Shown one piece after another: positions 35,753-44,355 of a stretch of DNA of 64,000 bases (within the stretch, counting starts at the first letter, position 1; each line of letters begins with the position of its first letter). Both the position numbers and the translations under genes were made by a program. Under the pieces are notes generated by a model, which saw only the letters and a program-made list of their open reading frames with translations, did not search any database and was not told the origin of the DNA. The stretch comes from Dyadobacter sp. CY312 (lineage in GTDB: Bacteria; Bacteroidota; Bacteroidia; Cytophagales; Spirosomataceae). The stretch lies in the NCBI RefSeq assembly GCF_021390535.1, contig NZ_JAJUXG010000015.1:1-64000 (forward strand), in the 5' to 3' direction.

Positions 35753-36400
35753 TCAGGCAGCAACATTCTTCTCATAAAATGCACAAAATGATTTAAGCTG
35801 ACATTCGCCGCATTTAGGGCTTCGGGCAATACACACATACCGACCATGCAAAATGAGCCAATGGTGTGCCTTTGGTACCATTGCCAATGGAATGTGTTTC
35901 ATGAGCCCTTTTTCAACTGCAAGAGGTGTGGTAGCCGTAGAGGGCACCAGTCCTATTCGGTGAGACACCCTGAACACGTGTGTATCCACCGCCATAGCCG
36001 GCTGATTAAATATCACAGAAGCTATTACATTAGCAGTTTTTCTCCCAACTCCCGGTAATTTTTGAAGCTCATCAATAGCAGCAGTAATTTGCGAATCGTA
36101 TTGTTCCACAAGCATCCTGGCCATTCCTACAAGATGTTTGCTCTTGTTGTTGGGATAAGATATAGATCTGATGTATGTAAAAACCTCTTCCGCATTTGAC
36201 AATGCAAGTGATTCCGCATCCGGGAAACGCTCAAAAAGCGGCGGCGTCACCATGTTTACACGCTTGTCGGTACATTGGGCTGAAAGAATTACCGCGACCA
36301 GCAATTCATACGGATTTCCATAATGAAGCTCAGTTTCCGGTTCCGGGAAGTTGGTGGTAAAATATTCCAGAAGTAATCTGAAACGCTCTTTTCTCTGCAT
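35753..36400 (-). CDS. nth: Endonuclease III
   Basis: A 215-residue DNA glycosylase/AP lyase that removes oxidised pyrimidines in base excision repair. It has the helix-hairpin-helix LPGVGRKTANVI with catalytic Lys121, the catalytic Asp139 in VDTHVFRV, and a C-terminal 4Fe-4S loop Cys190-x6-Cys197-x2-Cys200-x5-Cys206. All key residues are present and the length is usual. It lies downstream of the sigma factor unit, separated by hairpins. Confidence 0.96.
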   Translation of the reverse strand: MQRKERFRLLLEYFTTNFPEPETELHYGNPYELLVAVILSAQCTDKRVNMVTPPLFERFPDAESLALSNAEEVFTYIRSISYPNNKSKHLVGMARMLVEQYDSQITAAIDELQKLPGVGRKTANVIASVIFNQPAMAVDTHVFRVSHRIGLVPSTATTPLAVEKGLMKHIPLAMVPKAHHWLILHGRYVCIARSPKCGECQLKSFCAFYEKNVAA

Positions 36401-36490
36401 ATATGATTAATTTTCAATAAGAAACTCGTCCAATATATCCGGACCAGTACTTAAAGCACTATTAAAACTGTTGGGTATAAACCCAAATAA

Positions 36491-36565
36491 CCAGCTATTT
36501 GTACAATAGCTGGCAAGAAAAAGACCTATTACTCATTCTAAAAAGAAAGAGTAGCAGGTCTTTTT
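36491..36565 (-). terminator. Two hairpins after the sigma factor unit
   Basis: CCAGCTATT and AATAGCTGG (36491-36513) form a perfect 9-bp stem. Next to it AAAAAGACCT (36518-36527) pairs with AGGTCTTTTT (36556-36565), giving TTTTTCTTG after the stem on the minus strand. The second stem overlaps the last codons of the 82-residue gene. Confidence 0.75.
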
Positions 36566-36786
36566 GCAGAAAACTGCTGGGAATAACTTAGAACCTTACC
36601 AATCGTCTGTTCGGTAGGAGTTCGAACGATTTTGTTCATCTGGGTTTTAATTTCCAGAGAATCAATGTAAAAGGTCATCAAGTCATCGTCGAGCGCTAAG
36701 GCTTCAACAATCAGATCATTTTCAGTTTCGGTTGTTTCAGAATAAATATACCGAACAACATCATCGTAGGTAAAAGTTTTTGTCAT
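36538..36786 (-). CDS. Small acidic protein co-encoded with an ECF sigma factor
   Basis: An 82-residue protein starting at ATG 36786 (MTKTFTYDDVVRYIYSET). It overlaps the 3' end of the sigma factor gene by 26 bases, so the two are translated from one message. The sequence is acidic and helical in the first half (ENDLIVEALALDDDLMTFYIDSLEIK) and basic near the end. There is no membrane helix and no zinc-binding HxxxCxxC, so it is not a classical anti-sigma factor. The position suggests it modulates the sigma factor. An alternative GTG start four codons upstream is possible. Confidence 0.75.
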   Translation of the reverse strand: MTKTFTYDDVVRYIYSETTETENDLIVEALALDDDLMTFYIDSLEIKTQMNKIVRTPTEQTIGKVLSYSQQFSAKRPATLSF

Positions 36787-37360
36787 ATTGTGGGGCACGC
36801 TGGTTGAATTGCTTACGCAAGTTTATCAACGCGTAACGCATCCTCCCCAATGCCGTATTAATACTCACACCCGTCGCATCCGCAATTTCCTGAAAACTCA
36901 TGTCCTCATAGTGGCGCATGATCAGAACCTGCTTTTGAACATCCGGCAACCTTTGGATCATCTCCCTAAGTTGCTCGTGTGTTTCTTGACGAATCTGGAT
37001 TGACTCCACGGAATCTTCCGCAAAATCCAGTGTATTGAAAACACTGCTTCCATCTTCGAACACTACATTGGGGTAGCGTTTATCGCGTCTGAAATAATCA
37101 ATGGCGAGGTTGTGTGCGATTCGTATTATCCAAGGCAAAAATTTGCCTTCATCATTATATCTACCACCTTTAATTGTGTCAACGGCCTTTATGAATGTAT
37201 CCTGCAATAAGTCTTCAGCAACATACTGGTCCTTGACAATCAGATAAATAGTGGTGTATATTCTGGATTTATGGCGCTGAACCAGCTTTTCAAAAGCCTT
37301 CTCGTTACCACGGATATACAATGTTACCAACTCACTGTCGCTAACTTGGACTTTCTCCAT
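36761..37360 (-). CDS. ECF-type RNA polymerase sigma factor
   Basis: A 199-residue sigma-70 family factor of the extracytoplasmic-function group. Region 2 is at about 25-95 (DQYVAEDLLQDTFIKAVDTI and WIIRIAHNLAIDYFRRDKR), and region 4 at about 130-185, with the helix-turn-helix YEDMSFQEIADATGVSINTALGRMRYAL. Bacteroidota carry many such factors; the target genes are not evident here. It shares a transcript with the small acidic protein. There is no TonB-dependent transducer or FecR-like anti-sigma gene next to it, so it is not of the FecI type. Confidence 0.93.
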   Translation of the reverse strand: MEKVQVSDSELVTLYIRGNEKAFEKLVQRHKSRIYTTIYLIVKDQYVAEDLLQDTFIKAVDTIKGGRYNDEGKFLPWIIRIAHNLAIDYFRRDKRYPNVVFEDGSSVFNTLDFAEDSVESIQIRQETHEQLREMIQRLPDVQKQVLIMRHYEDMSFQEIADATGVSINTALGRMRYALINLRKQFNQRAPQYDKNFYLR

Positions 37361-37740
37361 TTTTACTATTCGATTTAGTTAACGTAGAGCGGTTGATCGA
37401 TATTGTTTCTCCTTTCTTTTTAGTGATATAATGAAGTAAAAATATTGCTTATTCCAATATTGTGAATCAAAGAAATAGATTTGCCAAATAATTTGCAAAT
37501 GTTTATGTTTCTTTTTTCCTTAAATTATTTTCAATTAACAGATGTTAACAACTGAAAGGCTCTATTATAACTATTTCCATTAAAAAGCCGCCCAATATTC
37601 ATATTGTATCAAATAATAGAACTTATCAAATAAGATACGATAAAGACACCCCGTTTAGATCAAAGGTGAACTTAGAAATTGACAAAACAAGTTTTATTGC
37701 CTGAAATCGTAAATTTAAACCAATTGAATTATTCTAAGAA
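37361..37740. other. Divergent intergenic region, AT-rich
   Basis: A 380-base gap between the sigma factor gene (minus) and the HAD hydrolase gene (plus). It should hold both promoters. I found no exact TAnnTTTG at a useful distance on either strand, no tRNA and no convincing hairpin. If the sigma factor regulates itself, its promoter need not match the housekeeping consensus. Confidence 0.5.
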
Positions 37741-38436
37741 ATGAAGTATAAGCATCTTTTTTTTGACCTTGATCATACCTTGTGGGATTTTGAGCGAAAT
37801 TCCTCCGAATCGTTAGAAGATATATTTCATCAACTTTCACTGGCTGATCATGGTGTGTATTCCATGGAGCTGTTTATTAAGTCATTTATCCGCATCAATA
37901 CAAAACTCTGGGAGGATTTTGATCAGGGTAAATTCCACCACTCCTATATACGTCAAAACAGATTTCTAATGGTTTTTGATGAATTGGGAATAAAATGTCC
38001 GGAGAATCATCTGGAGATTGGAGAACTTTACCTTAATACCCTGCCTGGTAAAAAACATTTGTTGGAAGGAGCACTTGAAACACTAAGCTATGCCAAATCC
38101 GCAGGCTATCAAATGCATATTGTTACAAACGGGTTTACAGAAATCCAAGCCAGAAAAATTGCCAGCTCAGGCATCAGTCACTATTTTGAGAACGTCGTTA
38201 CATTTGAAAATGCGAATGCAAAAAAACCTGAACCTGCCATATTTGCTTATGCGGTTCAACAAGCTAATGCATCACCAGATGACTGTATTATGATAGGCGA
38301 CAACTGGATTGCTGACATTTTGGGAGCGAGTGGTTTCGGACTTGACACTGTTTACTATAATCCGGCTGGTTTAATATTTGATCAAAAACCAACTTATGAT
38401 ATCCGTAACCTGGAAGAGCTCAAACTGATTCTTTAA
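37741..38436 (+). CDS. HAD family hydrolase, YjjG-like nucleotidase
   Basis: A 231-residue haloacid-dehalogenase superfamily phosphatase. Motif I is FFDLDHTLWDF (nucleophile Asp9, acid Asp11), motif II is IVTNG, and motif III/IV are KKPEPAIF and MIGDNWIADILGA. The WDF after motif I is typical of YjjG-type noncanonical pyrimidine nucleotidases, which clear modified nucleoside monophosphates. Substrate is inferred from family. It stands alone between the sigma factor region and a convergent operon. Confidence 0.88.
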   Translation: MKYKHLFFDLDHTLWDFERNSSESLEDIFHQLSLADHGVYSMELFIKSFIRINTKLWEDFDQGKFHHSYIRQNRFLMVFDELGIKCPENHLEIGELYLNTLPGKKHLLEGALETLSYAKSAGYQMHIVTNGFTEIQARKIASSGISHYFENVVTFENANAKKPEPAIFAYAVQQANASPDDCIMIGDNWIADILGASGFGLDTVYYNPAGLIFDQKPTYDIRNLEELKLIL

Positions 38437-38453
38437 GTGTATAGGCGCGTCAA

Positions 38454-39341
38454 TTAATCCTCTTCGTAAAAAGTGACCCTTTTCTCCCGAAGAAAATTCT
38501 TGATCACGTCGGCATGGACACATTGTCCAACATTAAGAAAAGGATAATTGGAGACTCTTTTTCGCTGACCGTCTGTAACCACTTCACGGTTTATCTGATC
38601 AAATCCAAGATGCAGATGGCGGGTCGAACTTTGCATACCATAAATAACTCCATTTCTGTCAAAAAGAGGCCCGCCACTTTGGCCACGAAGTCCCGGTGTA
38701 CTCATCTCTATCCCGGTAATTTCATTATTTTCACCAATATGGCGTGTGATAATGCCGTCTATTGGAAAACTAGGTGTATTTACACGTCCGGTTTTGAGCC
38801 ACTCAATGTCATTGATATCCTTATTGTAACCGTAGTTTGTAAATTCTGGAAACGGGTAACCAAGCCTGCAAAGATACCGGCCTTGCTTTACCATCCTGGT
38901 GTCCTTTAAAAACCGGGCATGTCCCTGATACTGGATTGAATCAAAGTCACGGAACTGGATGATGGCCAGGTCCTGGGTTGGATGAAGGTGAACAGTTAGA
39001 CTTTTATAAGCAGAAACGCAGTTTATGAAATTAAAAAGTATTCTGACCGGCGTTTCCGCATTAATCTTATATTTGGATTCCAGCAACTGCCGTTGTGTGT
39101 TTAGCCCTGGATCCCGCTCAAACCGACGTAATTCAGAGCTAAATTTTACATAGTTTTCGTAAACGGAGTTGGCGTAAAGTATTTGTCTGGCAACATGCCT
39201 GCAAGTGACTGCAAAGCCATTCTGATTGACGAAAAACAAGGTAGCTGTACCCGGTACTATATCGCTTCCTGTGTAATAACGTAATATAAAATGTATCGGA
39301 CGAGTAAACTGGTCCACTGATTCAATTGCTTCAACAAACAT
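38454..39341 (-). CDS. Trypsin-like serine protease, apparently cytoplasmic
   Basis: A 295-residue protein with a chymotrypsin-like fold. The triad can be placed as His49 (TCRHVA), Asp124 (TQDLAII) and Ser222 (LRGQSGGPLFD). Between them is an unusually long helical stretch (about 60-95). The start at 39341 (MFVEAIESVD) has no signal peptide or membrane helix, unlike most HtrA-type envelope proteases, and no PDZ domain follows. It is last in a four-gene run after two PorG-like barrels and a DUF2911 protein. The function is unknown. Confidence 0.8.
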   Translation of the reverse strand: MFVEAIESVDQFTRPIHFILRYYTGSDIVPGTATLFFVNQNGFAVTCRHVARQILYANSVYENYVKFSSELRRFERDPGLNTQRQLLESKYKINAETPVRILFNFINCVSAYKSLTVHLHPTQDLAIIQFRDFDSIQYQGHARFLKDTRMVKQGRYLCRLGYPFPEFTNYGYNKDINDIEWLKTGRVNTPSFPIDGIITRHIGENNEITGIEMSTPGLRGQSGGPLFDRNGVIYGMQSSTRHLHLGFDQINREVVTDGQRKRVSNYPFLNVGQCVHADVIKNFLREKRVTFYEED

Positions 39342-39361
39342 AGAAAGGGTTGGCAAACAGG

Positions 39362-39904
39362 TTACCTGGGTTGTATAGGAATGATGGCCTCAATCTGATC
39401 CCAGCTTAGAATCATGTTAGTGCCATTGGGAATCTTATCAAAATAAATAGTAAATATCTGTTGCACATGAGGCCGGACACGAATTTGAACATCTGATTTG
39501 AACAAATCTTTTCCATCGTTATATTCTGTGCCCCATTGACCAGTTTGAGAGTTAAGGATCACTTTCCAACTGCCCGGTCCGGGTACTGTCCAAAGTGAAT
39601 ATTTACCCGCCTTAACCTCCTTCCCTGCAAACATTACATCTTCTTTCAATTCAATTATTGTAGCTTCATTTGCACCGGTACGCCAAACTTTTCCATATGG
39701 TAGCAATGCATTGTCCTGCTCTCTGCCAAAAATAAATCTTCCTTTTTTAGCAGGCCGTCCATATTGAACCACCACATTTAAATTACCTTCATGGTACTCT
39801 GCATTTGCTGCCGGGCTGAGGGATCGATTGTATTGCCGGAATCCAAAAAAAACGATCAGTACGAGAAAAAGAATAGAAAACAGAAGAAGGAGAGGTTTTT
39901 TCAT
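39362..39904 (-). CDS. DUF2911 family protein, membrane-anchored or exported
   Basis: A 180-residue protein with one N-terminal hydrophobic segment (about 4-22). The rest is a DUF2911 domain with VVVQYGRPAKKGRFIFG, LLPYGKVWRTGANEATII, KEVKAGKYSLWTVPG and an SWDQ near the end. The family is common in Bacteroidota and its function is not known. The start is three bases after the preceding barrel gene ends, so it is part of one operon. Confidence 0.88.
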   Translation of the reverse strand: MKKPLLLLFSILFLVLIVFFGFRQYNRSLSPAANAEYHEGNLNVVVQYGRPAKKGRFIFGREQDNALLPYGKVWRTGANEATIIELKEDVMFAGKEVKAGKYSLWTVPGPGSWKVILNSQTGQWGTEYNDGKDLFKSDVQIRVRPHVQQIFTIYFDKIPNGTNMILSWDQIEAIIPIQPR

Positions 39905-39907
39905 AGA

Positions 39908-40612
39908 CTACTTCGGGCAAAAAATTCGGTAGAAAGTATATGTTACCGAGAATCGGAGATAATAATAGGAATCTTTTGTGGATGGATCTCCCTGCATTAA
40001 TTTGTCTGTTGAAGCAGGATCACCTCCCAAATTGTCGAGATAATCGGTAAAAGTTTTTCTTGCACCATATTCGATACCGATATTCCATGGACGGCGTATC
40101 TGATACTTAATTCCTACCCCATATGGCAATACCAAACCACTGGTCTTATAATCTCCTGTTTTTACTTCTGGTTTAAAAGTATTCAGCCCTATACCACCAA
40201 AAACATAGGGTGTCCAGTTCACGGCAAAACGGCGATCTTCATAATCAAGAAAGTTGTATTCCGCTACTGCACTCCCTTCAAAAATCCTGGTATTAAAAGA
40301 CATGTTCCTAACTTGCTGATAAGGATCTTTACTGCCTTCATCTTTCGCACCGATCAATCCACCTGCTATTTCCGCTCGCAGAGACAGAGCAGAATTAGGA
40401 TTATATCGAAAAAAAAGGCTTCCGCCCGGTTTAAAAAACTTTAGGCGTAAATGCGGGGCTATATCTCCCTTGTAGTTGAAACCACCCAAACCAGCCCCAA
40501 ACTCGACTCTCTGAGCAAACGTGGCTGATAATGGGAAAAGAATAAAACAACAAATACTTGCCGTCACAGACCGCAAGTATTTGTGCAAAGAAAATTTATG
40601 AATCTGATTCAA
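39908..40612 (-). CDS. PorG-like (DUF6089) outer membrane beta-barrel protein
   Basis: A 234-residue outer membrane protein with a signal peptide (1 to about 33, SATFAQ). The mature part is a small barrel with VEFGAGLGGFNYKGDIAP, aromatic alternating strands and GIEYGARKTFTDYLDNLGG, a pattern I associate with DUF6089/PorG, a component of the type IX secretion system. The size fits PorG (about 230 residues). There is no ATG; TTG at 40612 is the only start that keeps the signal peptide. A longer paralogue is encoded 12 bases upstream. Confidence 0.72.
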   Translation of the reverse strand: MNQIHKFSLHKYLRSVTASICCFILFPLSATFAQRVEFGAGLGGFNYKGDIAPHLRLKFFKPGGSLFFRYNPNSALSLRAEIAGGLIGAKDEGSKDPYQQVRNMSFNTRIFEGSAVAEYNFLDYEDRRFAVNWTPYVFGGIGLNTFKPEVKTGDYKTSGLVLPYGVGIKYQIRRPWNIGIEYGARKTFTDYLDNLGGDPASTDKLMQGDPSTKDSYYYLRFSVTYTFYRIFCPK

Positions 40613-40624
40613 CGGAATATCATT

Positions 40625-41689
40625 TTATTTCAATGGAGGGCATTTGATTTGGGTCGGCAGTATGTAATGAAGCTGTATCTGTCCGATTAAATAATTATCC
40701 GTATAAGTCGGGCTATTTCCCCGGTCGCTTCCAGGTCTGGCAAAACCCTGATTAATCATCTCAGCATAAGGGTCGCCGTCAGGCGCTGCACCAACATAAT
40801 TGGCTTGAACAAACTTTTTAAGACTTTCTGTTCTTACAGCACCTTTTCTCACCGCCACGCGCTCCTGGGACCTGTTCGACATTGCAAGCGCCAACGGATC
40901 ATTTGCGAACAAGGCCGGATCTGCGTATGCTCCATGCGCATCATCAAGATAATCGGTAAAGGTCTTTCTGAAGCCTAGTTCGGCAGAAACATCAAATCTG
41001 GAATTAATTTTATACCTCACACCTACACCCACCGGAATCGCAAAAGTCACCAGGGAATATTTGTCCTTGTAACCCTCATTACCCTGTCCTTCTGTTCCAA
41101 GAGGTTGCAGTTTAACCCACTCGCCGCTACCAGGATACACAGTACCTGCAGGTTGAGTTCTGTTCCAATCTTCTTCATCCGGAACCATTGCTTTAGGATT
41201 ATGAGCTGTTACTGCAATACCGGCGAAAAGATATGCAGAGAATTGCGGGCGCCTGTCGTAACTTCTGTTGTCTGGTGTAAGTTTATAAATACCCTGTACA
41301 GAAAATTCTTTAAGATCATTTCTAAAGTGCAGGTTTCTAGCATAAAAAATATTGGTTTCATGCTTTGAACTTTTGTTCATAATGTAGTCATCTCCGGCGA
41401 TGCGTGCATAAGTAAAACTAGCTCTCGCAGCCAAACGTGGTGTAAAGTGACGTGTATAATTACCCGCAACGCTCCACCTCATCATATTAAAAGTAGAAGC
41501 AACGGGCCTTCTGTAAGGAGCAAAGTCCCCATAATAGTTGGACGTACCCAAGCCAAACCCAACAGTAGAGTACGGTATGAATATACCACGGCTCTGCGCC
41601 ATCGCTGCACCATCTGACAAAAACAGACCTAAGGTCATGATCAGCGTTAGTGCCCCGGATATTTCCTTTAATTCAAAATTCTTACGCAT
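40625..41689 (-). CDS. Longer PorG-like (DUF6089) outer membrane protein
   Basis: A 354-residue paralogue of the next gene, starting at ATG 41689 (MRKNFELKEIS), with a signal peptide ending near AAMAQS. It shares the opening VGFGLGTSNYYGDFAP and the closing AELGFRKTFTDYLDDAHG, but carries extra loops of about 100 residues (about 140-180 and 250-320). Two such paralogues side by side suggest duplication and specialisation. It opens a four-gene operon (barrel, barrel, DUF2911, protease). A role in type IX secretion is possible but unproven. Confidence 0.7.
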   Translation of the reverse strand: MRKNFELKEISGALTLIMTLGLFLSDGAAMAQSRGIFIPYSTVGFGLGTSNYYGDFAPYRRPVASTFNMMRWSVAGNYTRHFTPRLAARASFTYARIAGDDYIMNKSSKHETNIFYARNLHFRNDLKEFSVQGIYKLTPDNRSYDRRPQFSAYLFAGIAVTAHNPKAMVPDEEDWNRTQPAGTVYPGSGEWVKLQPLGTEGQGNEGYKDKYSLVTFAIPVGVGVRYKINSRFDVSAELGFRKTFTDYLDDAHGAYADPALFANDPLALAMSNRSQERVAVRKGAVRTESLKKFVQANYVGAAPDGDPYAEMINQGFARPGSDRGNSPTYTDNYLIGQIQLHYILPTQIKCPPLK

Positions 41690-41936
41690 TTGAGCTCTTT
41701 TTTTGTGCAAAAATATAACAGTTGCCGGTTTTCCACAGATAATATCTCCTTTTCAACGTATTTACCGTTCATTTATTTGTGTAGCTATTAAAATTTATAT
41801 AATCCTATTTTCAACCCTTTACTATATTCCACCTCATTCTGACATGAAACAATAGATTCTATAATAAAATAAGGCATCGCTTCTGAAACAAGTTAAAAAC
41901 TTCCTTATAATTGCATAGCTCAAATTCCTATTCCTG

Positions 41937-42563
41937 ATGATTACCAGCAAGAATCTACATTTCTCATATTCTAGTCAAAAACATTTCACATTTCCTGATA
42001 TAAGCTGCGATGACAATGAAACGCTCCTGATTCTCGGACAATCGGGAAAAGGAAAAACAACATTATTACACCTGCTAGCGCTACTGCTTAAACCTACATC
42101 CGGAGAAATTCACATTGCCAATAAAAAAGCATCCGGTATTAGCTCCTCTGAAGCAACTAATGTGAGAGCACAAAATATCGGTATTATATATCAACGGGCA
42201 CATTTCGCAAGCTCTCTTTCTGTAATGGAGAATATTCTGCTCCCAAATTACTTTGCAGGCCAAAAACAGGATCGGGACAAAGCCAGTTTCCTGGCAAGCG
42301 AGCTTGGATTTGCAGAGCATCTTGAAAAAAAAACCAATCAGCTGAGCCAGGGAGAACAGCAACGCGTCAGCATTGCCCGTGCGCTCATGAACAATCCAAA
42401 CGTGATTTTAGCAGACGAGCCGACTTCCAGCCTGGACGACGATAATTGCGGAAAGGTAATTGATTTACTCAAAAAACAGTCGGCTCAGATAGGTGCAAGT
42501 CTGGTAGTAGTTACACATGACCAGCGTTTGAAAGACGAATTTACAAATAGCGTATTTCTGTAA
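41937..42563 (+). CDS. ABC transporter ATPase (LolD/MacB type)
   Basis: A 208-residue ATPase with Walker [10 protein letters not shown] (34-42), signature LSQGEQQ (136-142) and Walker B VILADE (156-161). The compact size is typical of LolD/MacB-type exporters and FtsE-like systems that pair with FtsX-domain permeases. The next gene, 42 bases away, is such a permease, and the third gene is a DUF3299-like exported protein. It probably drives lipoprotein or envelope-complex handling rather than import. Confidence 0.92.
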   Translation: MITSKNLHFSYSSQKHFTFPDISCDDNETLLILGQSGKGKTTLLHLLALLLKPTSGEIHIANKKASGISSSEATNVRAQNIGIIYQRAHFASSLSVMENILLPNYFAGQKQDRDKASFLASELGFAEHLEKKTNQLSQGEQQRVSIARALMNNPNVILADEPTSSLDDDNCGKVIDLLKKQSAQIGASLVVVTHDQRLKDEFTNSVFL

Positions 42564-42605
42564 CTTCAAACGTAGCCATACAACTCACAAAATTTCCCCT
42601 GCCCA

Positions 42606-43823
42606 ATGAATCTTTTCAAAATCAGCATAGCTAATCTTAAAGAAAAAAAACTTAACAGTTTTCTGAGTGCCTTACTGCTTACGCTTGGTATAGGAATGAT
42701 ATCATTGTTATTGCTACTTAATAAGCAGCTTGACGAACAGTTCAGACGAAACATCAGAGGAATTGACATGGTGGTAGGTGCCAAAGGAAGTCCCTTGCAA
42801 ATCATTTTGTCCAGTATTTACCAGATCGACGCGCCTACCGGTAATATCCCCTTATCAGAGGTCAATACGCTGAAACGCAATCCATTTGTAAAAACGGTGA
42901 TTCCATTGTCAATGGGGGATAATTACAACGGCTTCCGGATTGTTGGAACCAATGAAAGTTATTCAGAGCATTTTGAGGCAAAAGTTTCTTCCGGAAAAAT
43001 GTTCAACAGCACGATGGAAGTGACTATCGGGAGTAAAGTGGCACTTTCGGGAACGTTAAAAATTGGCAGCACATTTGCCAGTGCACATGGCCTTGATGCT
43101 GGCGGAGATGTACATGGCGATAAAAAATATAAAGTTGTTGGTATTTTTGAACCGACAGGTTCCGTCGTAGATCAGCTCATTCTTACAAGTCTTTCAAGCG
43201 TATGGGACATCCACGAACATGCTGAAGGTGAAGCGCACCACGAGGAACATGAAGAATCCGTTGAACATCATGAAGATGAAAAGCAAGTAACAAGCGCATT
43301 GATCCGTTTCAGAAATCCCATGGGATTGATTGCCCTGCCTCGTCAGATTAACGAGAACACCTCCATGCAGGCGGCTTTACCGAGTATAGAGATCAACCGC
43401 TTATTTTCTTTACTCGGGGTAGGAATTGAAACACTGAGGGCTCTTGCACTGATCATCATTGTCATTGCCGGAGCAAGTGTATTCATTTCATTATATAACT
43501 CACTTAAAGAACGGAAATACGAAATAGCGCTGATGCTATCCATGGGCGCGACACGGACCAGGCTTTTCCTGATGCTCCTTCTTGAAGGTTTGATGCTTTC
43601 GGTGATAGGGTATCTTGCCGGGGTTGTTCTAAGCAGGATTGGTTTATTAGCTTTCAGCAGGGCCGCCGAAAAAGATTTCCACTATTCTTTAAAAGAGTTC
43701 AGTTTACTGCCGGAGGAAATCTATTTGTTTGCAGCAGCTCTCCTCCTCGGCATATTGGCCGCAGCCTTGCCCTCGCTGGGCATTTACAAGTTGAATATAT
43801 CACGTACATTGGCCGAGGAATGA
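42606..43823 (+). CDS. FtsX-domain ABC permease with a histidine-rich periplasmic loop
   Basis: A 405-residue membrane protein. One helix lies at about 20-38, a large periplasmic domain at about 45-285, then three helices at about 280-400 with the FtsX motif KERKYEIALMLSMGATRTRLFLML. In the periplasmic domain residues 203-222 contain seven His among many Glu/Asp (HEHAEGEAHHEEHEESVEHH), a composition typical of zinc- or nickel-binding segments. It partners the preceding ATPase. The histidine cluster suggests metal sensing or metal-dependent function, which is inference. Confidence 0.88.
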   Translation: MNLFKISIANLKEKKLNSFLSALLLTLGIGMISLLLLLNKQLDEQFRRNIRGIDMVVGAKGSPLQIILSSIYQIDAPTGNIPLSEVNTLKRNPFVKTVIPLSMGDNYNGFRIVGTNESYSEHFEAKVSSGKMFNSTMEVTIGSKVALSGTLKIGSTFASAHGLDAGGDVHGDKKYKVVGIFEPTGSVVDQLILTSLSSVWDIHEHAEGEAHHEEHEESVEHHEDEKQVTSALIRFRNPMGLIALPRQINENTSMQAALPSIEINRLFSLLGVGIETLRALALIIIVIAGASVFISLYNSLKERKYEIALMLSMGATRTRLFLMLLLEGLMLSVIGYLAGVVLSRIGLLAFSRAAEKDFHYSLKEFSLLPEEIYLFAAALLLGILAAALPSLGIYKLNISRTLAEE

Positions 43824-43872
43824 TATTCTTTGTAGATTTGTTAGTCAAAAAAACCAATGTTGCTTTCTAAAC

Positions 43873-44349
43873 ATGTTACCCATGAGATCCTTTCGCCTCT
43901 TCATCATATTAGCATTTACTCTTTCGCTGTCTGCCTTTACGATAGATTCTAAAAAAAATCCCAATGCCGTTCCGGTGAAGGTTACCTGGGAAACGCTCCG
44001 GGATGTAACCTTTAAAAAGAAATGGTATGCGGCAGAGTCAATCTACATGCTACATCCCACATTTGGACCAAGTGTTCAGAAGCTCAAAAACCAACAGGTC
44101 ACTATCACTGGTTACATTCTACCCGTTGATTTGGACGCCAACTTATACGTTTTGTCGGCATTTCCTTTCAGTGCATGTTTCTTCTGTGGAGGAGCCGGAC
44201 CGGAAACTGTAATGACACTAAATTTTAAAAAGAATGGTCGTAAGTTCAAGACAGATGAGCGTCTCACACTTACAGGTACTCTGAAGCTGAATGCGGATGA
44301 TATTTACCAGATGAATTATATTCTGGATGGCGCTGAAATCACGGAATAA
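43873..44349 (+). CDS. DUF3299-like exported protein
   Basis: A 158-residue exported protein with a signal peptide (1 to about 23); an ATG three codons further in is an equally good start. The mature domain has the pattern WETLRDV, LKNQQVTITGYILPV, SACFFCGGAGPETV and YQMNYILDGAEI. This is like DUF3299 proteins, whose Cys-containing motif may bind metal. The family often travels with LolD/FtsX-like ABC genes, as it does here. Its role is not known. It ends near the convergent nuoH gene with only 6 bases between stops. Confidence 0.7.
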   Translation: MLPMRSFRLFIILAFTLSLSAFTIDSKKNPNAVPVKVTWETLRDVTFKKKWYAAESIYMLHPTFGPSVQKLKNQQVTITGYILPVDLDANLYVLSAFPFSACFFCGGAGPETVMTLNFKKNGRKFKTDERLTLTGTLKLNADDIYQMNYILDGAEITE

Positions 44350-44355
44350 CGAACT

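Noticed and set aside
43200-43290. Histidine-rich stretch as a frameshift or low-complexity artefact
   Set aside because: The frame continues cleanly on both sides with normal permease sequence, so it is a real loop and is kept as a finding instead.
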